Of a stretch of DNA of 64,000 bases, positions 30,277 to 40,337 are shown in pieces. Made by a program: the position numbers and the translations under genes. This DNA comes from Paraglaciecola marina. GTDB taxonomy: Bacteria > Pseudomonadota > Gammaproteobacteria > Enterobacterales > Alteromonadaceae. Positions within the stretch are counted from its first letter, which is position 1, and each line of letters starts with the position of its first letter. The stretch lies in assembly GCF_004360155.1 (NCBI RefSeq), contig NZ_SAIS01000010.1, forward strand, positions 124,001-188,000, in the 5' to 3' direction. The notes under the pieces were generated by a model. It saw nothing but the letters and a program-made list of their open reading frames with translations, was not told the DNA's origin and made no database searches.

Positions 30277-31328
30277 GGTTGAAAACTCCTACTTGCTAAC
30301 CCTAACGCTATAAGTAGCTGAGGGGCTGCATGCTGTAAACTTGCTTGGTTGGTTTTTTCATTGCAGGTCATAGTTGAAAATGGGTTAAACATGGTGACAT
30401 TCAGGCTTAAGTCTGCTGTTAAATCTTCTGGTAAAGTGTTTAGGTGACATCCACCACCGCAAATAATCAAGTCAGTGGGTCGAGGAGAGTTTGTGGTACT
30501 CATATAAACTTGAATGGCGCGATTAATGTTTTGTTGCAAGTTCGCTAAAAACATAGGGTAGGCATCTTGCTTCCATGTTTCAGGTAAGGTGTTGTCGGTT
30601 AACTGTTGTTCAATTTGAACTCTGTCTTGTGAGTACAACATCGATAAGTCTTGTATAAGTGCATCCATGCCGTAGTTATGATCTTTTGTATATATAGCTT
30701 GACCATTTTTCACCACGCAAAACTGTAAGTGACTAGCCCCAATATTCAGGCAGCAAGTTAATTCATCTGGGTCCTTGTTGCTAAACTCTGCCACAGCAGT
30801 ACCTAAAGCATAGCTTTCAATATCTACAATTTTGGCTTCATAACCTTCTTCACCTAAAATGGTGATACGCCTGTCTACTATGTCTTTGTGCACAGCGCTT
30901 AGCAATACTTCAACTTTATTGTTACTGGTTTCACTATCACTAATTTCTTCGAAATCGATATAAACTTCATCTAAAGGATAGGGAATAAGGCTGTCAGCTT
31001 CGAGTTCAATTTGACTTTCAAGCTCAATGTCAGTTTGACCAGGCGCCATATGCACCACTTTATTGAGAACAGTTGAACCTGCAACCGCAATAGCCACCAA
31101 CTTATTTTTACTCTTAAGTGCAAGTTTTACGCGTTTAAGAGCTTGACTGACAGCTTCAAAATCTTTGATTTCACGTTCCGCGAAAGCATTGCCTGAAATA
31201 GGCTCACATGCAAATGCTTGTAACTTGTATTGATCTGCTGATTTCTCTAAAACAACCGCTTTTACAAAGCGAGTACCGATATCAAGGCCAATCATTTGCT
31301 GTGTTTTAGGACCGAATAATTTTTTCAA
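30264..31328 (-). CDS. pilM: Type IV pilus actin-like protein PilM
   Basis: This actin-fold ATP-binding protein carries IGLDIGTRFVKAVVLE near its N-terminus (phosphate 1 loop), a central NIGAS segment (phosphate 2) and ICGGG (adenosine loop). It is cytoplasmic and holds the PilN tail. The frame opens at TTG 31367, but the first 13 codons are unlike the family; the TTG at 31328 gives MKKLFGPKTQQMIGLDIG, the usual PilM opening, with a GTGGA site just upstream, so that start is chosen (354 residues). It is divergent from mrcA, as in many gammaproteobacteria. Confidence 0.92.
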   Translation of the reverse strand: MKKLFGPKTQQMIGLDIGTRFVKAVVLEKSADQYKLQAFACEPISGNAFAEREIKDFEAVSQALKRVKLALKSKNKLVAIAVAGSTVLNKVVHMAPGQTDIELESQIELEADSLIPYPLDEVYIDFEEISDSETSNNKVEVLLSAVHKDIVDRRITILGEEGYEAKIVDIESYALGTAVAEFSNKDPDELTCCLNIGASHLQFCVVKNGQAIYTKDHNYGMDALIQDLSMLYSQDRVQIEQQLTDNTLPETWKQDAYPMFLANLQQNINRAIQVYMSTTNSPRPTDLIICGGGCHLNTLPEDLTADLSLNVTMFNPFSTMTCNEKTNQASLQHAAPQLLIALGLASRSFQPWHI

Positions 31329-31466
31329 TTGTTCCACACCCGATTGAAGAATAAGAATTTCACGCAAGCATTATTACGCAATTTTTTATATTTTATGGTT
31401 CTAATAAGCGTACATAGGTATAAAATGTAGATCATTTAAAAGAAGTTGCCTTGGTATTGTCTGTTT

Positions 31467-34088
31467 GTGAAATTACTTAAACCCGTATTAATTGTTGTTT
31501 CAAGCCTGTTTCTTGTTGGTGTTGCCATCGTTATAGGTACCTATTTTTATATCAAATCCGATCTGCCTAGTGTCGATGTACTCAAAGACGTGCGCCTACA
31601 AACGCCTATGCGTATATTCACTCAAGACGGTAAGCTTATTTCACAATACGGAGTAAAAAGACGTATTCCTTTAAGCCTTGAAGATATACCTGAAACCTTA
31701 AAACAAGCTGTAATAGCAACTGAAGATAGCCGCTTTTATGATCACCCTGGTATAGATCCTATCGGCATGATGCGAGCTTTAGTTAATTTAGTTGTTACTG
31801 GAGAGAAAGGTCAGGGGGGGAGTACCTTAACCATGCAATTAGCCCGTGATTTCTTTTTAACTAGGGAAAAGCGCTATATTCGTAAAATTCGAGAGATTAT
31901 TCTGGCTTGGCATATGGAGCAAGTGCTAAGCAAAGAAGAAATTTTAGCCTTGTATTTGAACAAGGTTGAATTGGGTCATAGAGCATTTGGTTTTGGCGCT
32001 GCTGCACAAGTTTATTATGGCAAATCTTTAAACGAGCTGACGTTAGCCCAAGTTGCCACTATAGCAGGTTTGCCTCAAGCACCTTCCGTTCTTAATCCAA
32101 TTAGCCGACCTGAACGCTCAATTGCCAGAAGACGTATTGTTTTATTACGTATGCTTGATGAAGAATACATAACACGAGCGCAATTTGAAGAAGCCGTTGC
32201 CGCCCCTGTTACAGCCAAAAAATACGGTGCAGAAATTGATCTTGATGCACCATATCTGGCTGATGTGATTTACAGCGAGATGATCGAGCTATACGGTAAA
32301 GATGAAGCAGAAACGGGTGGTTATCAAATTTACGCTACAGCTACATCAGATTTGCAAGCGGCTGCGCAATATGCTGTGCGAAGAAACCTACACGATTATG
32401 ATGAAAGACATGGTTATCATGGTCCATTACAGCAACTTTGGGGGGCCGAGAATGAAGAGGCAGCAAACCTTGATGGCGAAGTACTAGATAGTCAGCCTTG
32501 GTCAGAAGAAAAAATGTTGACCCATTTGCAACAAATTAGAACCTTTGAATCTCTTGAACCTGCAGTTGTTGTTAAAGTGAATGAACGAGACATAATTATC
32601 TTTAATCGAGCTGGTAAGTACAGCATTATTGATTGGGATGGGTTGGATTGGGCCAGACCATTTATTAATGATGCCAAGCAAGGTGCTGCCCCGAAAACAG
32701 CCAGTGATATTTTGCAAGAAGGTGCGCTCATTTTGATCCGTCAAAGAGAGGAAGACTTCCATTGGCAGTTGACTCAATTTCCAGAGGCAACAGGTGCACT
32801 GGTAGCGTTGGACCCTAAAAATGGCGCAGTACAAGCTGTGGTGGGTGGATATAGCTTTTACCAGAGCCAATTTAACCGTGCCACACAAGCCAAAAGGCAA
32901 GTTGGCTCGAATATTAAACCTTTCATATACTCTGCTGCTTTAGATAGCGGTTATACCTTAGCGAGTATTATTAACGATGCCCCTATAACTCAGTGGCAAG
33001 CCGGGTCTGGAAATGCGTGGCGTCCTGAGAACTCACCCGCTGAGTATGATGGGCCTATTCGTATGCGAGTGGCACTGAGTAAGTCTAAAAATGTAGTATC
33101 TGTGCGTTTGTTAAGGGCTGTAGGTTTAGATTCCGTGGCAGAATATTTATCAAGATTTGGCTTTGATAAAGATGATATCCCAAGGGATGAAACGGTATCT
33201 TTGGGCTCGGGCTCGCATACGCCATTAGAAGTAGTAACCGCAATGGCCACAATTGCAAATGGTGGATTTTTGATTCAGCCGCATTTTATTCAAAGAATTG
33301 AAGACGAAATGGGGCAGGTTTTATGGTCGGCTAACCCTGCCCAAGCATGTGACCCTTGTAATGAAGCAGCAAAGCCTGCAGCAGATATTGTTGAAGATGA
33401 TATTGAGGCCTTGTTAGCAGCAGAGTTTGGATTGGAAAATCAACTAGTTGAACCCACAGATAAACCTAGCGCAGAAATATTGTCTGCCCCTAGAGTCATT
33501 TCAGAAGAAAACGCTTTCTTAGTGGCGGAAATGATGCGTTCAGCAGTGCAAATAAATGGTGCTTGGGCTAATAGAGGTACAGGTTGGCGTACGGCTTTAC
33601 TACTAAATCGTAAAGACTTAGCTGGCAAAACAGGAACCACAAATGATGTTCGTGATACATGGTTTAGTGGTTTCACTCCTGATTTAGTGGCAACAGCCTG
33701 GGTAGGGTTTGATGACAACAACCGCCGTTTGGGTCGTACCACTGCCAATCAAAACTTGGTGAATAAAAATCCCCAAAAATATAACTATATAGGTAATGCT
33801 ATGGTGGGAAGTGAAGCCGGAGCCTTGGCTGCTCAACCTGCTTGGATAAGGTTTATGAAAGTGGCCCTTGCAGATGTCCCGGAACACTTGTTACCTATGC
33901 CAACCGATTTAGTTACCCAGCGCATAGATAAAAGCTCGGGTAAATTAACCAACAGAACAGATAAAACTTCCATGTTTGAGTATTTTATTCAAGGTACAGA
34001 GCCAGACGTATTTGTATCGGATTCTGAAATCTCAAATTCTAATTCAGACAGCGAGTCAAGCAATAGCCAGTTAGAAGATATATTTTAA
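31467..34088 (+). CDS. mrcA: Penicillin-binding protein 1A (bifunctional peptidoglycan synthase)
   Basis: Numbered from the GTG at 31467 (873 residues), the protein has an N-terminal membrane helix, a GT51 glycosyltransferase domain with catalytic Glu 86 (IATEDSRF) and GGSTLTMQ, an OB-like insert and a transpeptidase domain with S481-x-x-K484 (SNIK), S540-x-N542 (SKN) and K721-T-G (KTGTT). It polymerises and crosslinks peptidoglycan in the periplasm. The frame runs back to TTG 31446, but the GTG aligns with the MKFVKYF start of E. coli PBP1A; neither has a good ribosome site. The C-terminal tail is unusually rich in Ser, Asn and Asp. Confidence 0.95.
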   Translation: MKLLKPVLIVVSSLFLVGVAIVIGTYFYIKSDLPSVDVLKDVRLQTPMRIFTQDGKLISQYGVKRRIPLSLEDIPETLKQAVIATEDSRFYDHPGIDPIGMMRALVNLVVTGEKGQGGSTLTMQLARDFFLTREKRYIRKIREIILAWHMEQVLSKEEILALYLNKVELGHRAFGFGAAAQVYYGKSLNELTLAQVATIAGLPQAPSVLNPISRPERSIARRRIVLLRMLDEEYITRAQFEEAVAAPVTAKKYGAEIDLDAPYLADVIYSEMIELYGKDEAETGGYQIYATATSDLQAAAQYAVRRNLHDYDERHGYHGPLQQLWGAENEEAANLDGEVLDSQPWSEEKMLTHLQQIRTFESLEPAVVVKVNERDIIIFNRAGKYSIIDWDGLDWARPFINDAKQGAAPKTASDILQEGALILIRQREEDFHWQLTQFPEATGALVALDPKNGAVQAVVGGYSFYQSQFNRATQAKRQVGSNIKPFIYSAALDSGYTLASIINDAPITQWQAGSGNAWRPENSPAEYDGPIRMRVALSKSKNVVSVRLLRAVGLDSVAEYLSRFGFDKDDIPRDETVSLGSGSHTPLEVVTAMATIANGGFLIQPHFIQRIEDEMGQVLWSANPAQACDPCNEAAKPAADIVEDDIEALLAAEFGLENQLVEPTDKPSAEILSAPRVISEENAFLVAEMMRSAVQINGAWANRGTGWRTALLLNRKDLAGKTGTTNDVRDTWFSGFTPDLVATAWVGFDDNNRRLGRTTANQNLVNKNPQKYNYIGNAMVGSEAGALAAQPAWIRFMKVALADVPEHLLPMPTDLVTQRIDKSSGKLTNRTDKTSMFEYFIQGTEPDVFVSDSEISNSNSDSESSNSQLEDIF

Positions 34089-34145
34089 AATGACTCAAGG
34101 TTTAAATATTTATAACAATCAGTTATCACACAGGATATTAAAATA

Positions 34146-35840
34146 ATGCCTCAACCGGTAAAACCTAATCCGTTATACATTCCCCACTCGGGGCCGTCTC
34201 TTTTAGAGACTCCACTTTTAAATAAAGGCAGTGCTTTTAGTAGTGATGAACGAGTTGCTTTCAATTTAACCGGGTTGATCCCACCTCGTTATGAAAGTAT
34301 TAGCGAACAGGTGGATAGGGCCTACATGCAATATTCAAGTTTTGATGAGCCTATCAACAAGCATATTTATTTACGTGCGATTCAAGATAACAATGAAACG
34401 TTATATTATCGCTTGGTGCAAAAGCACATTGATGAAATGATGCCTATCATTTATACCCCAACTGTGGGGGATGCCTGCGAGCAGTTTTCTGATATATATC
34501 GTAGCTCTAGAGGGTTGTTTATTTCGTATTCAGAGCGTCATCAAATGGATGATATCTTGCGAAATGCCACTAAGCGTCAAGTTAAAGTGATAGTGGTGAC
34601 TGATGGTGAACGAATCTTAGGGTTAGGCGATCAAGGGATTGGTGGCATGGGGATCCCTATTGGTAAGTTATCTTTATACACTGCATGTGGCGGTGTGAGT
34701 CCAGCATACACCTTGCCTGTGATGTTAGATGTAGGGACCAATAATGAAAAGCTTTTAGCTGATCCTATGTATATGGGAGCGAGGCACAAACGTATTGGTC
34801 AAGCTGAGTACGATGAATTTGTTGATATGTTTATTCAAGCTATTCAGCGCCGTTGGCCTAAGGTCATGCTGCAATTTGAAGATTTTGCACAGCCTAATGC
34901 TATGCCATTACTCGAGCGTTATCGCCATAAAATTTGTTGCTTTAATGATGATATTCAAGGTACTGCGTCGGTGACGGTTGGGACTATTTTAGCGGCTTGT
35001 AAAAGTAAAAATACTAAACTTAGTGAGCAAAATGTGACCTTTGTTGGAGCGGGCTCTGCAGGGTGCGGTATTGCCGAACAAATCATTAAGCAAATGTGCA
35101 GTGAAGGCATTTCTGATGCACAAGCTCGTAGCCAAGTTTTTATGGTTGACCGTTTTGGTCTACTGACCCAAGGGATGCAAGGTTTGCGAGATTTCCAAGA
35201 GCGCCTCATGCAGTCTAATGAAAACATCAATGATTGGTCATATAGTGGAGAGTACGCGTCTTTATTGGATGTGATGAATTGTGCTAAACCTGACATTTTG
35301 ATTGGTGTATCTGGTCAGTCAGGGCTATTCACTGAAGAAGTTATCCGTACCATGAAAAAAGGCTGTGAATTACCTATTATCTTCCCCCTTAGCAATCCTT
35401 CCCGACAAGTTGAAGCGACCCCAGAAGACGTTATTAACTGGACCGACGGAGATGTCATTATTGCTACCGGAAGCCCGTTTAAGCCGGTAGAGTTTAATGG
35501 TAAAACTTACCCCATTGCCCAGTGTAACAATAGTTATATATTTCCAGGCATTGGTCTTGGCGTATTAGCAAGTAAAGCCACCTCTATTAGTGATGAAATG
35601 CTTATGGCAACCAGTGCTGCACTGGCTAACGCATCACCTTTAGCAAAAACAGGTATAGGCGAATTATTACCTTCTCTTGGTGAAATAGCGTCACTTAGTA
35701 AAAAAATTGCTTTTGATGTGGCTAAAGTTGCGATGCAACAAGGCTTTGCCCTAGAGATGTCTGATGAAGACTTACAAGCAAGTATTGAGCGTAATTTTTG
35801 GTTACCAGAATACAGGCCTTATAAGCGTGTCAGTATTTAG
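34146..35840 (+). CDS. maeA: NAD-dependent malic enzyme (malate dehydrogenase, oxaloacetate-decarboxylating)
   Basis: The 564-residue enzyme converts malate to pyruvate and CO2 with NAD. It has the malic-enzyme N-terminal block (YTPTVGDAC, catalytic Tyr about 113), the [18 protein letters not shown] segment, the metal-binding EDF (FEDFAQPNA, about 240-248) and the Rossmann loop [11 protein letters not shown]. Length matches E. coli MaeA (565). It is a single gene downstream of mrcA and faces the DUF3703 gene with 13 bases between them. Confidence 0.96.
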   Translation: MPQPVKPNPLYIPHSGPSLLETPLLNKGSAFSSDERVAFNLTGLIPPRYESISEQVDRAYMQYSSFDEPINKHIYLRAIQDNNETLYYRLVQKHIDEMMPIIYTPTVGDACEQFSDIYRSSRGLFISYSERHQMDDILRNATKRQVKVIVVTDGERILGLGDQGIGGMGIPIGKLSLYTACGGVSPAYTLPVMLDVGTNNEKLLADPMYMGARHKRIGQAEYDEFVDMFIQAIQRRWPKVMLQFEDFAQPNAMPLLERYRHKICCFNDDIQGTASVTVGTILAACKSKNTKLSEQNVTFVGAGSAGCGIAEQIIKQMCSEGISDAQARSQVFMVDRFGLLTQGMQGLRDFQERLMQSNENINDWSYSGEYASLLDVMNCAKPDILIGVSGQSGLFTEEVIRTMKKGCELPIIFPLSNPSRQVEATPEDVINWTDGDVIIATGSPFKPVEFNGKTYPIAQCNNSYIFPGIGLGVLASKATSISDEMLMATSAALANASPLAKTGIGELLPSLGEIASLSKKIAFDVAKVAMQQGFALEMSDEDLQASIERNFWLPEYRPYKRVSI

Positions 35841-35853
35841 AGAGGTAACTACC

Positions 35854-36222
35854 TTATTGTTTAGCTTGTTTAATCTTACTTGCTAGCTTTTCATTTACAG
35901 GTAAGGTTTTGAAGGGGCTAATATTAGCCCCTCCTGTATTCCCTATTGGGACCAAACCTAAACAGGTTTTACTTATTGCACCAACAATTCTTAAAAATTG
36001 ACCTACAAATTCTTTACTATCGGCGGTCCGTAGCGCCCAAACCAACATTAGAATATGCACTTTTGTATGCCAGTAGGTAGATCCTTGCCCAAGCACATGG
36101 GCATTTTCTAGGTATGTAAACTCTAGCGAATAATTGGCGTTTTCTCGTGCCTGTTTTGCCAAACGCAATTCATCTAATACATAAGGGCCAATATTTTTAG
36201 TGAAGTTAGTTTTCATTAACAT
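35854..36222 (-). CDS. DUF3703 family protein
   Basis: The 122-residue soluble protein matches DUF3703: helical N-terminus, conserved ENAHVLGQ and HTKVHILMLVWALR with the His-x3-His pattern, then GNTGGANISP. The function is unknown. In my knowledge DUF3703 genes often lie near metal-resistance genes, but no such gene is here. Start could be at the first ATG (36222) or two codons later. No membrane segment or cysteine cluster is seen. Confidence 0.8.
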   Translation of the reverse strand: MLMKTNFTKNIGPYVLDELRLAKQARENANYSLEFTYLENAHVLGQGSTYWHTKVHILMLVWALRTADSKEFVGQFLRIVGAISKTCLGLVPIGNTGGANISPFKTLPVNEKLASKIKQAKQ

Positions 36223-36372
36223 TTATCTAGTCCGGTCTGTAATTAAACAATGTAGCTTAAAATCTTGCTCAAACGGGATTTCAACGTCACACCGAAGCAA
36301 AAGTGGGCTGATAAACAAATCCAAAACAGGTTTGTCTTCGTATACCTCATATATATATTTTGAGAACAGCTT

Positions 36373-36546
36373 ATGTTCAGCCTATTTAAAAAAAATCCAA
36401 TCAAAAAATTAGAAAAATCCTACTTAGTAAAACTTGAGCAAGCTATGCATGCTCAAAGAAAAGGAGACATTAAATCTTACTCTATGATCACTGAAGAAGC
36501 CGAAAAAATTCTAGAGCAAATATCGGCGCTACAGCAGTCAGAGTAG
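36373..36546 (+). CDS. DUF6435 / Lacal_2735-type small protein (57 aa)
   Basis: A complete short gene, ATG 36373 to TAG 36546, encodes 57 residues. It starts MFSLFKKNPIKKLEKSY and continues with AMHAQRKGDIKSYSMI, the pattern of the small DUF6435 (Lacal_2735) family common in marine gammaproteobacteria and Bacteroidetes. It is predicted cytoplasmic, highly charged and helical. No function is known. It is divergent from the DUF3703 gene and faces dcyD with 11 bases between the stops. Confidence 0.8.
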   Translation: MFSLFKKNPIKKLEKSYLVKLEQAMHAQRKGDIKSYSMITEEAEKILEQISALQQSE

Positions 36547-36557
36547 AGGTTTATCCT

Positions 36558-37550
36558 TTAAAAGGACTCTTGATAACCAAATAGTCCTTGGCTTCCACCC
36601 GTATGTAAAAACAATTGGTTGCTATTAGGCTTAATCACACCTGTATTACACAAATCCATAAAGCCTGCCATAGCCTTACCCGTATAAACTGGATCTAACA
36701 ATATACCTTCAAGTTGTGCGCAGACTTGTACGGCTGAAATCATGGCTGGAGTGGTTATGCCGTAACCTTCACCATAGTAATTACCATTGGCAAATACCCG
36801 AACATTTGCCTCATCAGGGTTTATACCTAGTTTAGTGAGTGTTTCTTTAAGTAGCTCTGTGACCAATTGTTCTTGGTCTTGTGTCGAGCGACTTACTGCA
36901 ATACCTAATACTGGAATATCTGATTTAGCGGCAATTAACCCTGCTAATAAGCCGGCTTGCGTCCCGGCACTACCAGAGGCTAAAACAATTTGATCTATGT
37001 GGATATTGTCTTTTTCTAGCTGTTGTAAAAGTTCATTAGCACAGCGTACGTAACCTAAACTACCGAGCACATTAGACCCTCCCATAGGAATAAAATATGG
37101 TTTACGGCCTGCATTTCTAAGCTGGGTTAATAATGCCTCTACATATTCAGAGGCGTCTTGGTTCTGCCCTAGCTCATGGATTTTTGCCCCGAGAAGTCGA
37201 TCTAACAGCATATTACCGTTGTGGTAATAGTCGGTTTTTGGCGTGCCAGCTACATCTTCTAAAACAAGTTCACACTGAAAGCCAAACTTGGCAGCCGCTG
37301 CTGCTGTTTGCCTAGCGTGATTTGACTGTAAGCCCCCCACTGTTACTAGAATATCTGCTCCTTGTTTTTGTGCATCTGCAATTAAATATTCTAGTTTTCG
37401 GGTTTTATTGCCACCACCGGCTAGGCCAGTACAATCGTCCCGTTTTATATATAAATTACAGCCTAAGTCGTTGGATAAGCGTGGTAAGTGTTCTAAAGGA
37501 GTTGGAGTATGGGTAATAGTAACCCTTGGTATTAAATGAAAATCTGACAT
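36558..37550 (-). CDS. dcyD: D-cysteine desulfhydrase (PLP-dependent, ACC deaminase fold)
   Basis: The 330-residue PLP enzyme has the Schiff-base Lys K49 in GGGNKTRKLEYL and the VGGLQSNHARQTAAAA block. It is called D-cysteine desulfhydrase rather than ACC deaminase because the two residues that mark the deaminase are changed: DPVYTGK has Thr where the deaminase has Glu, and LFLHTGG has Thr where it has Leu. The reaction is D-cysteine to pyruvate, ammonia and H2S. It stands alone, with a weakly conserved leader and no sulfur gene adjacent. Confidence 0.88.
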   Translation of the reverse strand: MSDFHLIPRVTITHTPTPLEHLPRLSNDLGCNLYIKRDDCTGLAGGGNKTRKLEYLIADAQKQGADILVTVGGLQSNHARQTAAAAAKFGFQCELVLEDVAGTPKTDYYHNGNMLLDRLLGAKIHELGQNQDASEYVEALLTQLRNAGRKPYFIPMGGSNVLGSLGYVRCANELLQQLEKDNIHIDQIVLASGSAGTQAGLLAGLIAAKSDIPVLGIAVSRSTQDQEQLVTELLKETLTKLGINPDEANVRVFANGNYYGEGYGITTPAMISAVQVCAQLEGILLDPVYTGKAMAGFMDLCNTGVIKPNSNQLFLHTGGSQGLFGYQESF

Positions 37551-37604
37551 GGATATTTTACCTTTTTTTATATTTTTACCCTAACTTGGTTGCGATAACT
37601 AGTC

Positions 37605-38540
37605 TTAATTATTTTCATAAAATACACGATTTATTCCTGCATTTTTGGCCGCATACAAACAAGTGTTGGCTTGTTTGTAAAATTCACTAATGGATTTATC
37701 TTGTATATGGGTAGTAGCTGCGACCCCAAAACTAAAACTCACAGCAACGGAATTACCATCAATTTCATTTTTTAGATACTACTTAAGCTCTTATTTTTTC
37801 AGCTATAACGTCAAATTTTTCATGACTATAGTTGCTTGTTAAAATTGCAAATTATTCACCACCAACTCAAGTGGCTATGTCATTCTCCCGCCTGCAATAA
37901 TTTTGAATAATAGCCGCTACATTTTTGATAACTTGGTCGCCCACTGCATGACCGCACTGGTCGTTCACTTTCTTAAAAAAGTCTATATCTATCAAGACTA
38001 ACATCAATGATGTTTGTGAGCTTATTGTGGTTTTCCAGACGTTATCAAGGGGCTTATCAAAAAAACGGCGGTTAAAAATACCGGTAAACCCATCTTCTTG
38101 ATTAAGTTTGGTTAATGAAAATTGCTTCTCAACAAGTAGTGAGTATTCCCTATTAGTTCTTATCGCTAATAAGACCATGTAAGAGGCATACAAAAGGATC
38201 ATCAGGCCTTCGTTTATGCGTTTCTTAGTTAAAAACAAGGCAGTAATTAGTGGGGCTAACGTTATTGTCATCAAGTAGATAATTGACAGTTTTTTATTGG
38301 TGCAAAATTTAGTGTGCCAGCACTGAGTAATGCAAAAATAATCATTAATACATATAGAAATAGGCCTTCACATTCAGCTAAGTATTAGGTCAATGAAAAA
38401 ATGATGCTGTAAGTTAAAGAAGGCAGTACCGCATTAACATAATGGAGATAAAGGCGAAAAGAGTTACTAAATTTTTGAGATGAAGATATAACAAAATGGA
38501 CAATGAGTCTGGCAAGGCTAAACATAAACCCTATGACCAT
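37605..38540 (-). pseudogene. Decayed membrane diguanylate cyclase (GGDEF) gene
   Basis: Minus-strand translation gives recognisable pieces of a multi-helix membrane sensor followed by GGDEF, spread over three frames. The longest open part (38274-37867) ends in DGFTGIFNRRFFD, DIDFFKKVNDQCGH and the I-site REND. Directly after, the active-site motif reads T-stop-VGGE-stop-F: two single-base changes (CGA to TGA, GAA to TAA) would restore TRVGGEEF. Further on come another stop, a frameshift in an A run, and then an intact GGDEF tail (SFSFGVAATT to NAGINRVFYENN, TAA at 37605). Upstream, a stop near 38391 and shifts in A/T runs near 38300 and 38550 break the membrane part. Readable remnants continue to about 38630. 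Confidence 0.88.
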
Positions 38541-38637
38541 AAAAAAATGAGTTCATAAGGCAAGTATAGGCAAGATAATGTGATTGGCTTTACTATAGAT
38601 ATCGGGGTTACTTCTGTATTTAAGTTAATTAGAATGT

Positions 38638-39867
38638 TTAGTCACGGTTTTTTGACCTTTGTGCTTTGGTGTAATGCCCATACCATTTACCTAAAGGCGT
38701 TGCAGTTACTCCATGTAAAACCGCACTGATCCAAACCCCATTAATGGCTACCACTAAAACACTCTGGCTATAGTCATCAAGTAAATCTTTCGACACTAGT
38801 AAGGCAAACAATGCTGTGGCTAAACCTCTAGGTCCAAACCAACCTAAAAATAATTTCGAAACAAAAGGTATTTTGGCTCCTATTAAAGATATATAAATAG
38901 CCAGTGGTCGCACTAAAAATAAACTAATAAAGATATAGCCAACTATTGGCCAGCTTAAATGACGTATCGCTTCTGGTAATAGCCCCAGCCCTATTGCGGT
39001 GAAAGCAGACCACACCAAAAGCTGCCCTTCACTTTCACTGAACTGATATATAAAACGACAATGACCTTTTACTACATTACCAAATGCAAGGCCCGCGACA
39101 AATGCAGAAATAAACCCATTGCCACCTAATAAAGATGCGGTTAAATAGGAGGTTCCAGTAAGTGCCAACACACCAATTCCCTCGTAAAGGTTAGTGGTTA
39201 AGCTACGCTCTTCACCAAATACAAATATCTTGCCACTACCCCATCCCATAGATACACCAACCAAAATACCGATTAAAATTTGACTGCCTCCAAAAATAAG
39301 CCAGTTCCAATTAGCGCTATGTTCGTGAGTGGCTGCTGTGACTAAACTTGCGAAAAACAGAATAAAAGGTAGTGCTAACCCGTCGTTTAAACCACTTTCT
39401 ATGGTGAGAGTTTGCCGAATATTAACTGGGATAGATTTATTTTTAAAAACAGCATCTCCCAAAGCCGCATCAGTAGGTGACATTATCACAGCAACTAAAG
39501 CTATCAACGTCCATGGCCAGTTTGGAAATAGTAACAAACCTACTAGTGTTCCAAATAAGATGCATAAAGGAAGTCCTAACAATAACATCCTTAATGGCCA
39601 ATTATTTCTATACTTAAGGCGCTTTATATTTATTTGAGAGGCGTCTAAAAAGAGAAGTACAAATAAAGCAATTTCAGCAATTAAATGGATTGTCTCTGCT
39701 ATTTCTACATGGGTGAAAAAACCTATGAGAGAGAAGAGTAAACCAACACTTATAAATACCATAGGTGCGGTAATTAAGGCGGATGATAGGCGTTTAGCAA
39801 CTATCGTATAGCTGCTAATGCAAAACAGCAGCATAAGAATGCCTAGTTCACTACTTAACTCAAACAT
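38638..39867 (-). CDS. CPA1-type sodium(cation):proton antiporter
   Basis: The 409-residue inner-membrane protein has about 12 helices and the CPA1 core motifs SPTDAALG (about 130-137) and ESGLNDGLALPF (about 157-168), the latter with the Asn-Asp pair of the electroneutral antiporters. A late WFGPRGLATALF block (about 341-352) is also typical. It exchanges Na+ or K+ for H+. It is short, lacking the cytoplasmic regulatory tail of larger NhaP-like proteins. The DGC pseudogene follows directly on the same strand. Confidence 0.9.
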   Translation of the reverse strand: MFELSSELGILMLLFCISSYTIVAKRLSSALITAPMVFISVGLLFSLIGFFTHVEIAETIHLIAEIALFVLLFLDASQINIKRLKYRNNWPLRMLLLGLPLCILFGTLVGLLLFPNWPWTLIALVAVIMSPTDAALGDAVFKNKSIPVNIRQTLTIESGLNDGLALPFILFFASLVTAATHEHSANWNWLIFGGSQILIGILVGVSMGWGSGKIFVFGEERSLTTNLYEGIGVLALTGTSYLTASLLGGNGFISAFVAGLAFGNVVKGHCRFIYQFSESEGQLLVWSAFTAIGLGLLPEAIRHLSWPIVGYIFISLFLVRPLAIYISLIGAKIPFVSKLFLGWFGPRGLATALFALLVSKDLLDDYSQSVLVVAINGVWISAVLHGVTATPLGKWYGHYTKAQRSKNRD

Positions 39868-39961
39868 ACATTTTTCTCTAAAGTCTGTTGATCAAAAAAC
39901 ACGTCAGTTCCTTTGCTATTACTTTATCAGCTGCTGCTTACAGTGCGATTAATTATTTTTA

Positions 39962-39969
39962 AAACGTTT
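39962..39969. promoter_or_regulatory. CG-centred palindrome, possible LacI-family half of an operator pair
   Basis: The 8-base palindrome AAACGTTT sits inside a longer AT-rich symmetric context. Palindromes with a central CG are typical of LacI-family regulators of sugar genes. Short enough to occur by chance. Confidence 0.2.
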
Positions 39970-40051
39970 AAATCAAATATCCAATTGAAAGCATTTAATA
40001 AAATGGTGTAACAAACTCCTAAATAGAAGACTGTTTTTAAAGTTAAAAAAG

Positions 40052-40061
40052 TTAACGTTAA
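40052..40061. promoter_or_regulatory. TTAACGTTAA palindrome, possible LacI-family operator
   Basis: A perfect 10-base palindrome with a central CG lies about 350 bases before the permease start. The form fits LacI-family operators, which often control polyol and sugar catabolism in these bacteria. No regulator gene is adjacent. Confidence 0.3.
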
Positions 40062-40299
40062 GTTGTGTTTTGTTATTTTAAGGGGCCTGAATGCTATGTT
40101 TTTACACTTAAGTAATTGATTATATTTGATTTTAATTTTTATTTCTCTTGGTTGTAGTTAACAATTTTGTATTTTTTGAGCGATTTTCATTAACAATATA
40201 TTGACAGTGCTAGTTACTTTCTGGGAATATGCTCACGTTAATAGCAAATGCTCATTTTGTTGAGTGTTATAACTTTCTGTTACGGCAAATAATAACCTT

Positions 40300-40337
40300 A
40301 AATTGGGGATGCAATTATGTGATTGCATCCCCAATTT
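40300..40337 (+). terminator. Strong hairpin ahead of the permease gene (attenuator or terminator-like)
   Basis: Arms AAATTGGGGATGCAAT (40300-40315) and ATTGCATCCCCAATTT (40322-40337) are perfectly complementary over 16 bp with a 6-base loop, and the right arm runs into a short T tract (40335-40339). It ends 72 bases before the permease ATG. As there is no plus-strand gene upstream that needs ending, it may attenuate transcription into the operon or stabilise its mRNA 5' end. Confidence 0.7.

Noticed and set aside
40201-40234. TTGACA with TATGCT as a promoter
   Set aside because: The spacer is 21 bases, too long for a sigma-70 promoter.
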